From Acidimicrobiia bacterium UBA6912 (GTDB lineage Bacteria; Actinomycetota; Acidimicrobiia; Spongiisociales; UBA5794), in NCBI GenBank assembly GCA_002450985.1, contig DKBA01000115.1, positions 1 through 5,842 of the forward strand: a stretch of DNA of 5,842 nt, written 5' to 3'. How positions within the stretch are numbered: the stretch's first letter is position 1; the number at the start of each line of letters is the position of its first letter. Made by a program: the position numbers and the translations under genes. Positions 1 to 5,673 of the stretch are shown piece after piece. The notes under the pieces are model-generated. The model searched no databases. It saw only the letters and a program-made list of their open reading frames with translations, and had not been told where the DNA came from.

Positions 1-24
1 TACCAAGTACCAAGTACCAAGTAC
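1..24. repeat. Heptanucleotide tandem repeat (TACCAAG), cut by window edge
   Basis: Three consecutive perfect copies of TACCAAG followed by TAC. The array runs off the left edge, so the true copy number is unknown. It lies just upstream of the HIT-protein gene, where a promoter would be expected. Such short repeats may be real microsatellite-like arrays or an artefact at a contig end; the sequence alone cannot decide. Confidence 0.8.
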
Positions 25-37
25 TACCTTGCGGGCC

Positions 38-460
38 ATGGCTTCTGTGTTCACCATGATCATCAACGGCGAACTGCCGGCGCGGTTCGTGTGGAAGGAC
101 GACCGGTGTGTCGCCTTCCTGTCCATCAACCCGCTCACCGACGGGCACGTGCTCGTGGTGCCGCGTGAGGAGATCGAGCACTGGCTCGACGCCGACGACG
201 ACCTCCTCGCCCACCTGATGACGGTGTCGCGCAGCATCGGTGAGGCGATCCAGCAGGCCTACGACCCGGCCAAGGTCGGCATGATGATCGCCGGGCTCGA
301 GGTGCCCCACCTCCACATCCATCTGGCGCCCATCAACGGCTTGCACGACCTCAACTTCGCCAACGCCGATCCCAGCCCCGCCCCGGAGCGGCTCGATCGG
401 GTCGCCGGCACGCTCCGGGCCGCGCTGCGCGAGCTCGGTCACTCGGAAGTCGACGCCTGA
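38..460 (+). CDS. HIT (histidine triad) family protein
   Basis: A 140-residue protein of the histidine triad superfamily, cytosolic nucleotide-binding hydrolases or transferases that act on nucleoside phosphoramidates, dinucleoside polyphosphates or related nucleotides. The signature is EVPHLHIHLAP, with the triad histidines at about residues 91, 93 and 95; the second His of the HxHxH motif is normally the nucleophile. The N-terminus (ASVFTMIINGELPARFVWKDD) aligns with the usual opening of HINT-like proteins but lacks the zinc-binding cysteines of the CxxC type (Thr where Cys is common). Length is normal for the family. I chose ATG at 38 because it gives the canonical N-terminus; an in-frame TTG at 29 would only add three residues. 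No Shine-Dalgarno is visible, so translation may be leaderless. Probably co-transcribed with the membrane protein 28 bases downstream. Physiological substrate unknown. Confidence 0.92.
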   Translation: MASVFTMIINGELPARFVWKDDRCVAFLSINPLTDGHVLVVPREEIEHWLDADDDLLAHLMTVSRSIGEAIQQAYDPAKVGMMIAGLEVPHLHIHLAPINGLHDLNFANADPSPAPERLDRVAGTLRAALRELGHSEVDA

Positions 461-488
461 CGCCTCGTCCGGGCGCTACGTTGGCGGT

Positions 489-1826
489 GTGACCGACCAT
501 CAGCCGGCTGCGCCGAGCCGCTCGCATCGGTTCGCCGAAGCCACTGCCGCATCTGCTCGGCTCGTGGCGGCCCGGGTTCGTCTCGCCTTCTCCGGCCGCG
601 GCGAGGGCTTCATGCGGCTGGCCAGCTGCCACGCGGGCGCCGTCGCCGGGGACACGCTGGTGGCGATGGCGCTCGCCGGCACCCTGTTCTTCTCCGTCCC
701 GTCGACGGAGGCGCGAGAGAACGTCGCGCTCTACCTGGTGCTGACGCTCGCTCCATTCGCCGTGCTCGGGCCGCTGCTCGGTCGGGTCTACGAGCGCTTT
801 CCTGCGGCGTACCGGGGAGGGCTCGTGCTGAGCGCAGCGATCCGCGGGGCGCTCGCCATCGCGATGATCTTCTTCACGGGGTCGGTCGTGCTGTTCCCGC
901 TCGCCTTTGCGCTCCTCGTGCTGTCCCGTCTGCATGGCATCAGCCGGAGCAGCGTGCTGCCCGTCATTCTCGATCGGCCCCTCGAGCTGGTCGCCGCCAA
1001 CGCCGAGCTGGCCCGCCTCGGCATGGTCGGCACCGTGGTCGCGTTGCCCTTTGGGGCCATCGCCGTCGCTCTCGACATGCCGTGGGTGGCGCTGGTCTTC
1101 GCAGCGGCGGCCTACGCCTGGTCCACGATCGCGGCGCGGGCGCTCCCCGCCATCGATCGGCCGGCGCTCGCCGCCTACCCGAGTGGGGATGCGACGCCGG
1201 TCAGGGTGAGCCCGCGTCCGGTGCGGCTCGCCCGTTTCGCCACCGCCGCAGTGCGGTTTCTCAACGGGTTCCTGCTGCTGCTGGTGGCGTTCGCCTTCCG
1301 TGACGCAGACGCCGGCTTTCTCGACTTCGGTGCGCTGCTCGGGGCAGGGGGCTTGGGCTTCCTGTTTGCCGCCTTCGTCAGCCCGATGCTCGAGCGGTAC
1401 ATGTCCGAGGAGCCCATGGTGGTGATGGGCCTCGCCGTGGAGGCCGCCGCGGCGTTCATCGCCGCCCAGGTGTTCGGGCTGCCTGCGGCTGCGGTCCTCG
1501 CCGGCGCCGCCGGCTTCGCCTGGGGCACCGCAAAGTTCGGCTTCGACGGGCTCCTCCAGGCGAGCGTTCCCGCCGAGGGGCGGGGGAGGGCGTTCACCAA
1601 CAGCGAGACGATGTTCCAGATCGCATGGGTGCTCGGAGCGCTGTTGCCCGTGGTCCCGATCATTCCCGTCGAGCTCGGCCTCAGCGCCGCGGGCATCGCG
1701 GCGCTCGCCATCCAGGTGATCTACGTCTCCGCCACGCTCGTTCCCGTGGCGGCCGCTCGCAGGCGGGAGATCACGGCGGCATCCGCCGCCGAGGCTCCCG
1801 AGACCGACCTGATGGACTTCTTCTAG
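489..1826 (+). CDS. MFS-type multi-spanning membrane transporter
   Basis: A 445-residue integral membrane protein. After a charged cytosolic N-terminus (about 1-42) I count about 12 hydrophobic segments: near 45-70, 79-98, 112-130, 132-150, 172-195, 198-218, 253-270, 277-300, 310-328, 331-350, 374-395 and 398-421. A longer polar loop at 219-250 separates two six-helix halves, as in the Major Facilitator Superfamily. LGPLLGRVYERF (about 93-104) occupies the place of MFS motif A (between helices 2 and 3) in a diverged form, and VPAEGRGRAFTNSETMFQ (about 360-377) resembles the cytoplasmic loop of MFS_3-like exporters. The C-terminus is acidic (ETDLMDFF). Substrate cannot be inferred. GTG start at 489 follows the HIT stop by 28 bases with only a weak ribosome site, so an operon is plausible. 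It converges with hflX, leaving 52 bases without a clear hairpin-plus-T-run terminator. Membrane-transporter identity is firm; the MFS label less so. Confidence 0.84.
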   Translation: MTDHQPAAPSRSHRFAEATAASARLVAARVRLAFSGRGEGFMRLASCHAGAVAGDTLVAMALAGTLFFSVPSTEARENVALYLVLTLAPFAVLGPLLGRVYERFPAAYRGGLVLSAAIRGALAIAMIFFTGSVVLFPLAFALLVLSRLHGISRSSVLPVILDRPLELVAANAELARLGMVGTVVALPFGAIAVALDMPWVALVFAAAAYAWSTIAARALPAIDRPALAAYPSGDATPVRVSPRPVRLARFATAAVRFLNGFLLLLVAFAFRDADAGFLDFGALLGAGGLGFLFAAFVSPMLERYMSEEPMVVMGLAVEAAAAFIAAQVFGLPAAAVLAGAAGFAWGTAKFGFDGLLQASVPAEGRGRAFTNSETMFQIAWVLGALLPVVPIIPVELGLSAAGIAALAIQVIYVSATLVPVAAARRREITAASAAEAPETDLMDFF

Positions 1827-1878
1827 GACGGCGAGGAGGGGCGTCGCTCCGGGCAGTCGGCGTTCGCTCGGCGACGCG

Positions 1879-3186
1879 CTACGCGTAGGTGGAGAAGCGG
1901 TCGGCGTCCTCCTTGGGGAGCTTGACCGTGAGGCGGGTGCCGTCGGCGTCGTGAGCCTCGGAGATGACCTCACCCGCCTCGTGGATCGCCGACACCACGT
2001 CGCCCCTGTCGTAGGGCACCACCAGCTCCATCTCCACCGTCGCCCCCTCGAGGCGATCGGCGATCACCTGGAGCAGCGCGTCGATGCCCTCGCCGGTGAC
2101 GGCGGAGACGGCGACACTGCCTTCGTGGAGGGCCAGCAGCCGCTCGACCGCCGTGGGGTCGGCGATGTCGGTCTTGTTGATGATGAGCAGCTCGTCGAGG
2201 GTGCCCGCCCCGATCTCCCGCAGCACGGTGCGCACCGCCTCGATCTGCGAGTCGGGGTTCTCGTCGGCGGCGTCGACGACGTGGAGGAGCAGGTTCGCCT
2301 GGTTCACCTCGTCGAGGGTCGAGCGGAACGCCTCGACGAGCTGGTGGGGGAGCCGGCGGACGAACCCCACCGTGTCGGAGATCAGCACCGGCTTGCCGTT
2401 GGGCAGCTCGGTGCGGCGCACGGTGGAGTCCAGGGTGGCGAAGAGCTGGTCCTCGACGAGCACGCCGGCATCGGTGATCGCGTTGAAGAGCGTCGACTTC
2501 CCTGCGTTCGTGTAGCCGACCAGCGAGACCAGGGCGAGATCCGAGGCGAGCCTGGCCTTGCTGCGCGTCGCCCGCGCCCCTGCCAGGTGACGCAGCTCGC
2601 GCTCGAGCTTCGAGATGCGCTCCAGGATGCGTCTGCGGTCGGTCTCCAGCTTGGTCTCACCGGGACCCCTGGTACCGATGCCGCCGCCGAGCCGGCTCAG
2701 CTCGACGCCCCGGCCGCGCAGGCGGGGAAGGCGGTAGCGGTGCTGGGCGAGCTCGACCTGCACCATGCCCTCGCGGCTGGTGGCGTGCTGGGCGAAGATG
2801 TCGAGGATGAGGGCGACCCGGTCGACCACATCCACCTCGAAGAGCGTTGCGAGGTTGCGTTGCTGGGCGGGGGAGAGCTCGTTGTCGAACACCACCACGT
2901 CGATGTCGAGCGCCTTCGTCTCGGCGGCGATCTCGCGGGCTTTGCCCTTCCCGATGAACAGCGCAGGGTCGGGGTGGTCCCGGCGCACCAGCGTCGCCTC
3001 GGCAGGCTCCGAGCCTGCGGTGTCGGTGAGCAGGGCGAGCTCGTGGAGGCTCGCCTCCGCCTCCGACATAGCCTGGTCACGCATGACGACCCCCACGAGG
3101 TACGCGCGCTGCCGCACGACCTCGAGGTCGGTGACGGTTGCCGTGAGACGGCGGCGCTGGCGCCCCTGGCCGCGGGTGTCGGTCAT
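1879..3186 (-). CDS. hflX: GTPase HflX, ribosome-splitting factor
   Basis: A 435-residue translational GTPase. In studied bacteria HflX binds the 50S subunit or stalled 70S ribosomes and splits them, notably after heat or antibiotic stress. Domains: N-terminal HflX domain (about 20-160, with FIGKGKAREI and VVVFDNELSPAQQRNL); a coiled linker with the family-specific glycine-rich segment GGGIGTRGPGETKLE (about 167-181) and basic helices (183-212); then the G domain with G1 GYTNAGKST (224-232), switch I LFATLDSTVRR (248-258), G3 DTVGF (271-275), G4 NKTD (337-340) and G5 SA (361-362); and a C-terminal domain (about 383-435). All nucleotide-binding motifs are intact. I chose ATG at 3186; ATG at 3216 or GTG at 3231 would add 10 or 15 residues with no family resemblance. 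No strong ribosome site precedes any of them, so leaderless translation is possible. It diverges from the CBS-domain gene. hflX is often beside hfq or miaA elsewhere, which is not seen here. Confidence 0.97.
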   Translation of the reverse strand: MTDTRGQGRQRRRLTATVTDLEVVRQRAYLVGVVMRDQAMSEAEASLHELALLTDTAGSEPAEATLVRRDHPDPALFIGKGKAREIAAETKALDIDVVVFDNELSPAQQRNLATLFEVDVVDRVALILDIFAQHATSREGMVQVELAQHRYRLPRLRGRGVELSRLGGGIGTRGPGETKLETDRRRILERISKLERELRHLAGARATRSKARLASDLALVSLVGYTNAGKSTLFNAITDAGVLVEDQLFATLDSTVRRTELPNGKPVLISDTVGFVRRLPHQLVEAFRSTLDEVNQANLLLHVVDAADENPDSQIEAVRTVLREIGAGTLDELLIINKTDIADPTAVERLLALHEGSVAVSAVTGEGIDALLQVIADRLEGATVEMELVVPYDRGDVVSAIHEAGEVISEAHDADGTRLTVKLPKEDADRFSTYA

Positions 3187-3242
3187 GGCAGCATGAAAGC
3201 AGGTTGCGGTGGGCATTCCACTCGCCGCCACCGCATCGGGAT

Positions 3243-3251
3243 TGGTATGTT
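3243..3251 (+). promoter_or_regulatory. Possible extended -10 promoter for the CBS-domain gene
   Basis: TGGTATGTT reads as an extended -10 (TGn followed by TATGTT) in the 92-base divergent gap between hflX and the CBS gene. It would place the transcript start around 3257, giving a leader of about 20 bases that contains the ribosome site GGAGGGAG. No convincing -35 is seen at the right distance. Sequence-pattern inference only. Confidence 0.3.
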
Positions 3252-3278
3252 GGTCTCACGAGCGATGGAGGGAGATTC

Positions 3279-3710
3279 ATGCGCACCACCGTGGCGCACG
3301 TGCTCGGCGCCAAGGGAAGAGACGTCTGGGCGGTCACCCCGGAGACGACGGTGTACGAGGCCCTCGAGGTCATGGCGGACAAGGGCGTCGGCGCTCTCGT
3401 CGTGGTCGACGGCGAGCGTCTCGTCGGCATCGTGTCGGAGCGCGATTACGCCCGCAAGGTCATCCTCATGGAGCGGGGCTCGCGCGAGACGCCGGTCAGC
3501 GAGATCATGACGGCCGAGGTGTACACGGTCACCCCGAGCGTCTCGGTGGCGGACTGCATGGCGACGATGACCGAGCGCAGGTTTCGTCACCTGCCCGTGC
3601 TCGACGACGAGCGCCTCATCGGCATCATCTCGATCGGTGACATCGTGAAGGCCGTGATCCAGGACCAGCAGTTCCTCATCGAGCAGCTCGAGAACTACAT
3701 CACGTCCTGA
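3279..3710 (+). CDS. Stand-alone CBS-domain pair protein
   Basis: A 143-residue soluble protein made almost entirely of two CBS motifs (a Bateman module), which commonly bind adenosyl ligands (AMP, ATP, SAM, NAD) and act as sensors. CBS1 spans about residues 8-66 (GALVVVDGERLVGIVSERDYARK); CBS2 spans about 74-128 (FRHLPVLDDERLIGIISIGDIVK). The C-terminal helix (QDQQFLIEQLENYITS) matches the usual end of the small CBS proteins found in many bacteria. There is no attached enzyme or transporter domain, so the regulated partner is unknown. ATG at 3279 is chosen because a strong ribosome site GGAGGGAG (3267-3274) precedes it; the frame stays open to 3204 but the extra residues (MRWAFHSPPPHRDW...) are not family-like. 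It converges with the ferredoxin gene with a 19-base gap. Confidence 0.94.
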   Translation: MRTTVAHVLGAKGRDVWAVTPETTVYEALEVMADKGVGALVVVDGERLVGIVSERDYARKVILMERGSRETPVSEIMTAEVYTVTPSVSVADCMATMTERRFRHLPVLDDERLIGIISIGDIVKAVIQDQQFLIEQLENYITS

Positions 3711-3729
3711 GCGCCGGACCCGTCGTCGC

Positions 3730-4050
3730 TCACACGCCTCGGGCGGCCATGATCGTTGCGTCGTAGGGCTCGATCATGATGCACTCGCCGGGGCATTCCG
3801 TCGCCGCCTCGACCACATCGTCGATCTGGGCGTCGGGCACCCGGGCCACGCCACGCGAGCCCTCCGGCCCGTGGCCGTCGCCCTCGGCGCCGTCGAACAC
3901 GATCGTCGAGCCGAAGTGCGAGGACTCCTCCTTGACCACCCACAGACCGTCGTCTCGGCCGACGAAGACATCGGGTGCGATCTCCTCGCATATGCCGTCG
4001 CCGGTGCAGAGGTCCTGGTCGATCCACACCATCAACTTGGTCTCAGCCAT
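3730..4050 (-). CDS. Small single-cluster [3Fe-4S]/[4Fe-4S] ferredoxin
   Basis: A 106-residue cytosolic electron carrier. It has the N-terminal pattern of actinobacterial single-cluster ferredoxins: MVWIDQDLCTGDGICEEIAPDVF, with Cys15 and Cys21 in a CxxxxxC arrangement whose middle position (Asp18) replaces the cysteine found in [4Fe-4S] versions. The remaining ligand is Cys86 in ECPGECIMIE. Three canonical ligands favour a [3Fe-4S] cluster like those serving cytochrome P450s. Cys90, four residues after Cys86, is an additional cysteine. A polar insert at about 45-75 (DGAEGDGHGPEGSRG) makes it longer than the about 65-residue P450 ferredoxins. I chose ATG at 4050 because GAGGGA lies just upstream and the N-terminus is canonical; an ATG at 4077 would add nine residues. 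No P450 or reductase is next to it, so its partner is unknown. Confidence 0.92.
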   Translation of the reverse strand: MAETKLMVWIDQDLCTGDGICEEIAPDVFVGRDDGLWVVKEESSHFGSTIVFDGAEGDGHGPEGSRGVARVPDAQIDDVVEAATECPGECIMIEPYDATIMAARGV

Positions 4051-4122
4051 CTCGTCCCTCGTCGCGTGTGCTCCCAAACTACCCGGTGCGGGTCACAGTC
4101 CAAACGTCCTACTGTTGGGCCC

Positions 4123-4217
4123 GGAGGCGTCCGGATGCCTGGTGGGTCCCGCGGTCTTCAAAACCGTTGAGGGTGCGAGAGCGCCCTGGCGGGTTCGATT
4201 CCCGTCCGCCTCCGCCA
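4123..4217 (+). tRNA. selC: tRNA-Sec (anticodon TCA)
   Basis: A 95-nt selenocysteine tRNA gene that reads UGA when SelB is present. Parts read directly: acceptor GGAGGCG (4123-4129) with CGCCTCC (4207-4213), discriminator G4214, encoded CCA (4215-4217); extended D arm GGATGCC / GGGTCC closing the loop TGGT (4133-4149, one bulged G, one T-G pair); anticodon stem GCGGT/ACCGT around loop CTTCAAA (4151-4167), anticodon TCA at 4158-4160; long variable arm GGGTGC-GAGA-GCGCCC (4171-4186); T arm GCGGG-TTCGATT-CCCGT (4189-4205). Long extra arm, long D stem with small loop, and total length all fit tRNA-Sec rather than a nonsense suppressor of a normal tRNA. The expected eighth acceptor pair would be T4130 with C4206, a mismatch. 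A possible -10 TACTGT lies at 4110-4115, without a clear -35. The integrase ends just beyond it, so this gene is the likely insertion target. Confidence 0.94.
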
Positions 4218-4238
4218 AGCCCTTGCTACGTAAGGGTT
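4218..4238. repeat. Inverted repeat at the tRNA-int junction, candidate att core
   Basis: AGCCCTT (4218-4224) and AAGGGTT (4232-4238) form 7-bp arms (six Watson-Crick pairs and one G-T in the folded form) around a 7-nt centre GCTACGT. Arms of about this size around a 7-nt spacer match the usual crossover-site layout of tyrosine recombinases, and the site lies directly between the tRNA-Sec CCA end and the integrase. The integrase stop codon (4226-4228) is inside the centre. It could instead be a weak transcription terminator, but no T-run follows on either strand. The role as attachment core is inference; the far att copy is not in the window. Confidence 0.45.
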
Positions 4239-5446
4239 GTGGAGAAATGCCTGTCGAGCGAAACGACCGCCTCGGAGCCCTCCGGGGCGCGCTCGGGGCG
4301 CGATAGGGGCGCGGGAGAATCGCTTGAGGCCCGGTGGGCGCGCGTCTCAGGGGGTGCGGTTGCGGCGGTGAAGCGGCGGTCGAGCGCCTCGGAGAGCGCG
4401 TCAAGATCGTCTTCGTAGAGGTGTCCGTAGAGGTCGAGCGTCATCGCCGCAGAGGCGTGACCGAGCTGCCGTTGCACCGCCTTGATGTTGGCTCCGGACG
4501 AGATCATCAGGGACGCCGCAGTTGCGCGCAGATCGTGGATCCTGAGCTGCTCCAGACCCGCTGCATCGACGGCCGGCTTCCACACCTGCTGCCGAAACGG
4601 CGAGGACCGGAGCGGTCCGCCCCTCGGTGCGGTGAAGACGAGCCCGTCCTCCGAGATGTCTCCAAGCCGGACGGCGAGGCGATCGGCGAGGAAGGCCGGC
4701 ATCGTGACCAGGCGCCGTTCGTGGGTCTTCGGTGTTCCCCAGGAGAGACCTGACCCGAGCTCGGTGGCCGACTCGGCGATCTCGATGCGGCGCCGCAGCA
4801 GGTGGACACGAGACCGTCTCAGGGCGACCAGTTCGCCCCAACGCATCCCGACCCACGTCAGCGTCTCGACGACGAGCCCTGCTCCCGCCTGGGCGTTCTC
4901 TGCCTCGACGGCGAGAGCGGCGACCTGCTGCGCAGTGAGAAACCGTTGCTCGCGGCGACGCACGGTCGGAGCCCTCACGGCGGAGGTCGGATCCCGAGCG
5001 AGTTGCCCATCGGCGACGGCGAGCTGAAGGGGAGCCGACAGCACCTGCTTGGCTTGCTTGATGCGCGACGCGGAGAGGCCATCGGCCGACATCGTGGCGA
5101 TCCACTCGCGCACGAGCGCCGGCGAGATGCTGTTGAGCGCGAGGTGACCGAAGACGGGCAGGATGCGGGATCGCAGCAGCGACTCGTAGCCGGCGCGAGT
5201 CTTGGGCTTGATGTCGAGGCCGGCGAGCCAGGTCGCAGCGGCTTCGCCGAACTCGACCGCGCCGGCTTCGGGAGCGATCCACTCGCCGCGGTCGATTGAA
5301 CCGAGCTTGGCGGTGAGCCACCGATCGGCATCGACCTTGCGGTCGAAGCTCCTGGATCGAATGCGCCCATCAGGTCCGCGGTAGCGAGCGCGCCAGCGGC
5401 GGCCGGTCCGTCCCTGACGGTCTTCGATCCATCCAGAGCGGCTCAT
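4226..5446 (-). CDS. Site-specific tyrosine recombinase / integrase
   Basis: A 406-residue phage-type integrase that would insert and excise the element by strand exchange through a phosphotyrosine intermediate. Residues about 1-60 (GWIEDRQGRTGRRWRARYRG...) look like the arm-type DNA-binding domain; about 63-157 form the SAM-like core-binding domain (FGEAAATWLAGLDIKPKTRAGY, then LVREWIATMSADGLSASRIKQ); about 165-350 is catalytic. All active-site residues are present: Arg202 (GMRWGEL), Lys240 (TPKTHERRL), His304 and Arg307 (IHDLRATAAS), His330 (LGHASAAMTLDLYGHL) and the nucleophile Tyr340. A 66-residue tail rich in Ala, Pro, Ser and Glu follows Tyr340, longer than usual. ATG at 5446 is supported by AAGGGAG about six bases upstream. 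Its transcript runs toward and, if not stopped, antisense into tRNA-Sec. A probable promoter is at 5597-5625. The tRNA context supports selC as target site. Confidence 0.96.
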   Translation of the reverse strand: MSRSGWIEDRQGRTGRRWRARYRGPDGRIRSRSFDRKVDADRWLTAKLGSIDRGEWIAPEAGAVEFGEAAATWLAGLDIKPKTRAGYESLLRSRILPVFGHLALNSISPALVREWIATMSADGLSASRIKQAKQVLSAPLQLAVADGQLARDPTSAVRAPTVRRREQRFLTAQQVAALAVEAENAQAGAGLVVETLTWVGMRWGELVALRRSRVHLLRRRIEIAESATELGSGLSWGTPKTHERRLVTMPAFLADRLAVRLGDISEDGLVFTAPRGGPLRSSPFRQQVWKPAVDAAGLEQLRIHDLRATAASLMISSGANIKAVQRQLGHASAAMTLDLYGHLYEDDLDALSEALDRRFTAATAPPETRAHRASSDSPAPLSRPERAPEGSEAVVSLDRHFSTTLT

Positions 5447-5483
5447 CCGGCACTCCCTTCGTCCGAGCGGTGAATGATTCGAG

Positions 5484-5492
5484 TCAAGCGTG
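5484..5492 (+). repeat. 9-bp direct repeat, copy 1 (TCAAGCGTG)
   Basis: TCAAGCGTG is repeated exactly at 5602-5610, 118 bases away. This copy lies in the presumed int leader; the other lies between the -35 and -10 of the proposed divergent promoters. A protein-binding site used for autoregulation is one reading; a chance 9-bp match is also possible. Confidence 0.4.
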
Positions 5493-5550
5493 CCGGATGG
5501 CGGGGTGCGGGCTGGGGACCAGTGTTCGACGGCGGGGGTCCGGTTTCACC

Positions 5551-5580
5551 CTTCGCATCGTTTCGCATCATCTCGCCTCA
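5551..5580. repeat. Three 10-bp phased direct repeats (consensus TTTCGCATCA)
   Basis: Units at 5551-5560, 5561-5570 and 5571-5580 match the consensus in 8, 10 and 8 positions. The 10-base period would put each unit on nearly the same face of the helix. They sit between int and its proposed promoter, inside the untranslated leader if that promoter is right. Possible roles are an integrase/excisionase arm-site cluster, an operator or iterons. The tract 5581-5590 (CTTCTCGTTA) is a poor fourth match. Confidence 0.6.
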
Positions 5581-5587
5581 CTTCTCG

Positions 5588-5616
5588 TTATTGTTCAGTA
5601 TTCAAGCGTGTATAAC
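5588..5616 (+). promoter_or_regulatory. Possible promoter toward the relaxase
   Basis: TATAAC (5611-5616) matches five of six -10 consensus bases, with a poor -35 TTATTG (5588-5593) at 17-base spacing. It is the strongest -10-like element in the AT-rich island on this strand and would drive the small ORF and relaxase. It overlaps the proposed int promoter, so the two would compete. Pattern-based inference. Confidence 0.33.
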
Positions 5617-5625
5617 GGTTGTCTA
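5597..5625 (-). promoter_or_regulatory. Possible integrase promoter
   Basis: On the minus strand, TAGACA (5625-5620; five of six -35 bases) is followed after exactly 17 bases by AATACT (5602-5597; four of six -10 bases). Transcription would start near 5590, giving an int leader of about 145 bases that includes the 10-bp repeats. It overlaps the plus-strand candidate promoter. Pattern-based inference. Confidence 0.35.
5602..5610 (+). repeat. 9-bp direct repeat, copy 2 (TCAAGCGTG)
   Basis: Exact copy of 5484-5492. It falls in the spacer of both proposed promoters, directly before TATAAC, where a bound protein would block transcription in both directions. Confidence 0.4.
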
Positions 5626-5673
5626 TGTGATACCCTAGTTGGCGAATAGGCCTCTGTCATCGAGGGATTCACC

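Larger units (their letters stand above)
5447..5673. other. Int-relaxase divergent control region
   Basis: About 227 bases with no convincing gene. The half next to int is GC-rich; 5581-5640 is a distinct AT-rich island, unlike the rest of the window. Contents seen: an inverted repeat CCGGCAC (5447-5453) / GTGCCGG (5490-5496), a spaced 9-bp direct repeat, three 10-bp phased repeats and probable divergent promoters. Integrase arm sites, an excisionase or repressor operator, or an origin of transfer could lie here; nothing identifies which. Confidence 0.6.

Noticed and set aside
1827..1878. Terminator between the convergent MFS and hflX genes
   Set aside because: Only short scattered complementarity (such as GCGT/ACGC) and a palindromic ACGCGT; no stable stem with a T-run.
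351..1973. 540-codon open frame antisense to the MFS protein
   Set aside because: Its product is rich in Arg, Gly, His, Glu and Pro with no domain, and it lies opposite a clear membrane protein. Typical high-GC antisense shadow.
1951..3510. 519-codon open frame antisense to hflX
   Set aside because: Repetitive His/Arg/Gly/Glu-rich composition opposite an intact, fully motif-bearing HflX, running into the CBS gene out of frame. Shadow frame.
29..4050. In-frame UGA readthrough (selenoprotein) suggested by the presence of tRNA-Sec
   Set aside because: The HIT, CBS and ferredoxin genes end in TGA, but at family-typical C-termini with no continued homology seen after the stop.
4158..4160. TCA anticodon tRNA as a nonsense suppressor or recoded UGA-Trp tRNA
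   Set aside because: The long variable arm, extended D stem and 95-nt length are those of tRNA-Sec, and tRNA-Trp has a short variable loop. Genes in the window use TGA as stop.
4218..4238. Rho-independent terminator for selC or int
   Set aside because: A hairpin exists but no T-run follows on either strand and the stem is short. Kept as an att-core candidate instead.
4401..5321. 306-codon frame overlapping the integrase on the same strand
   Set aside because: Arg/Ser/Ala-rich with no motif; the overlapping frame has every tyrosine-recombinase catalytic residue.
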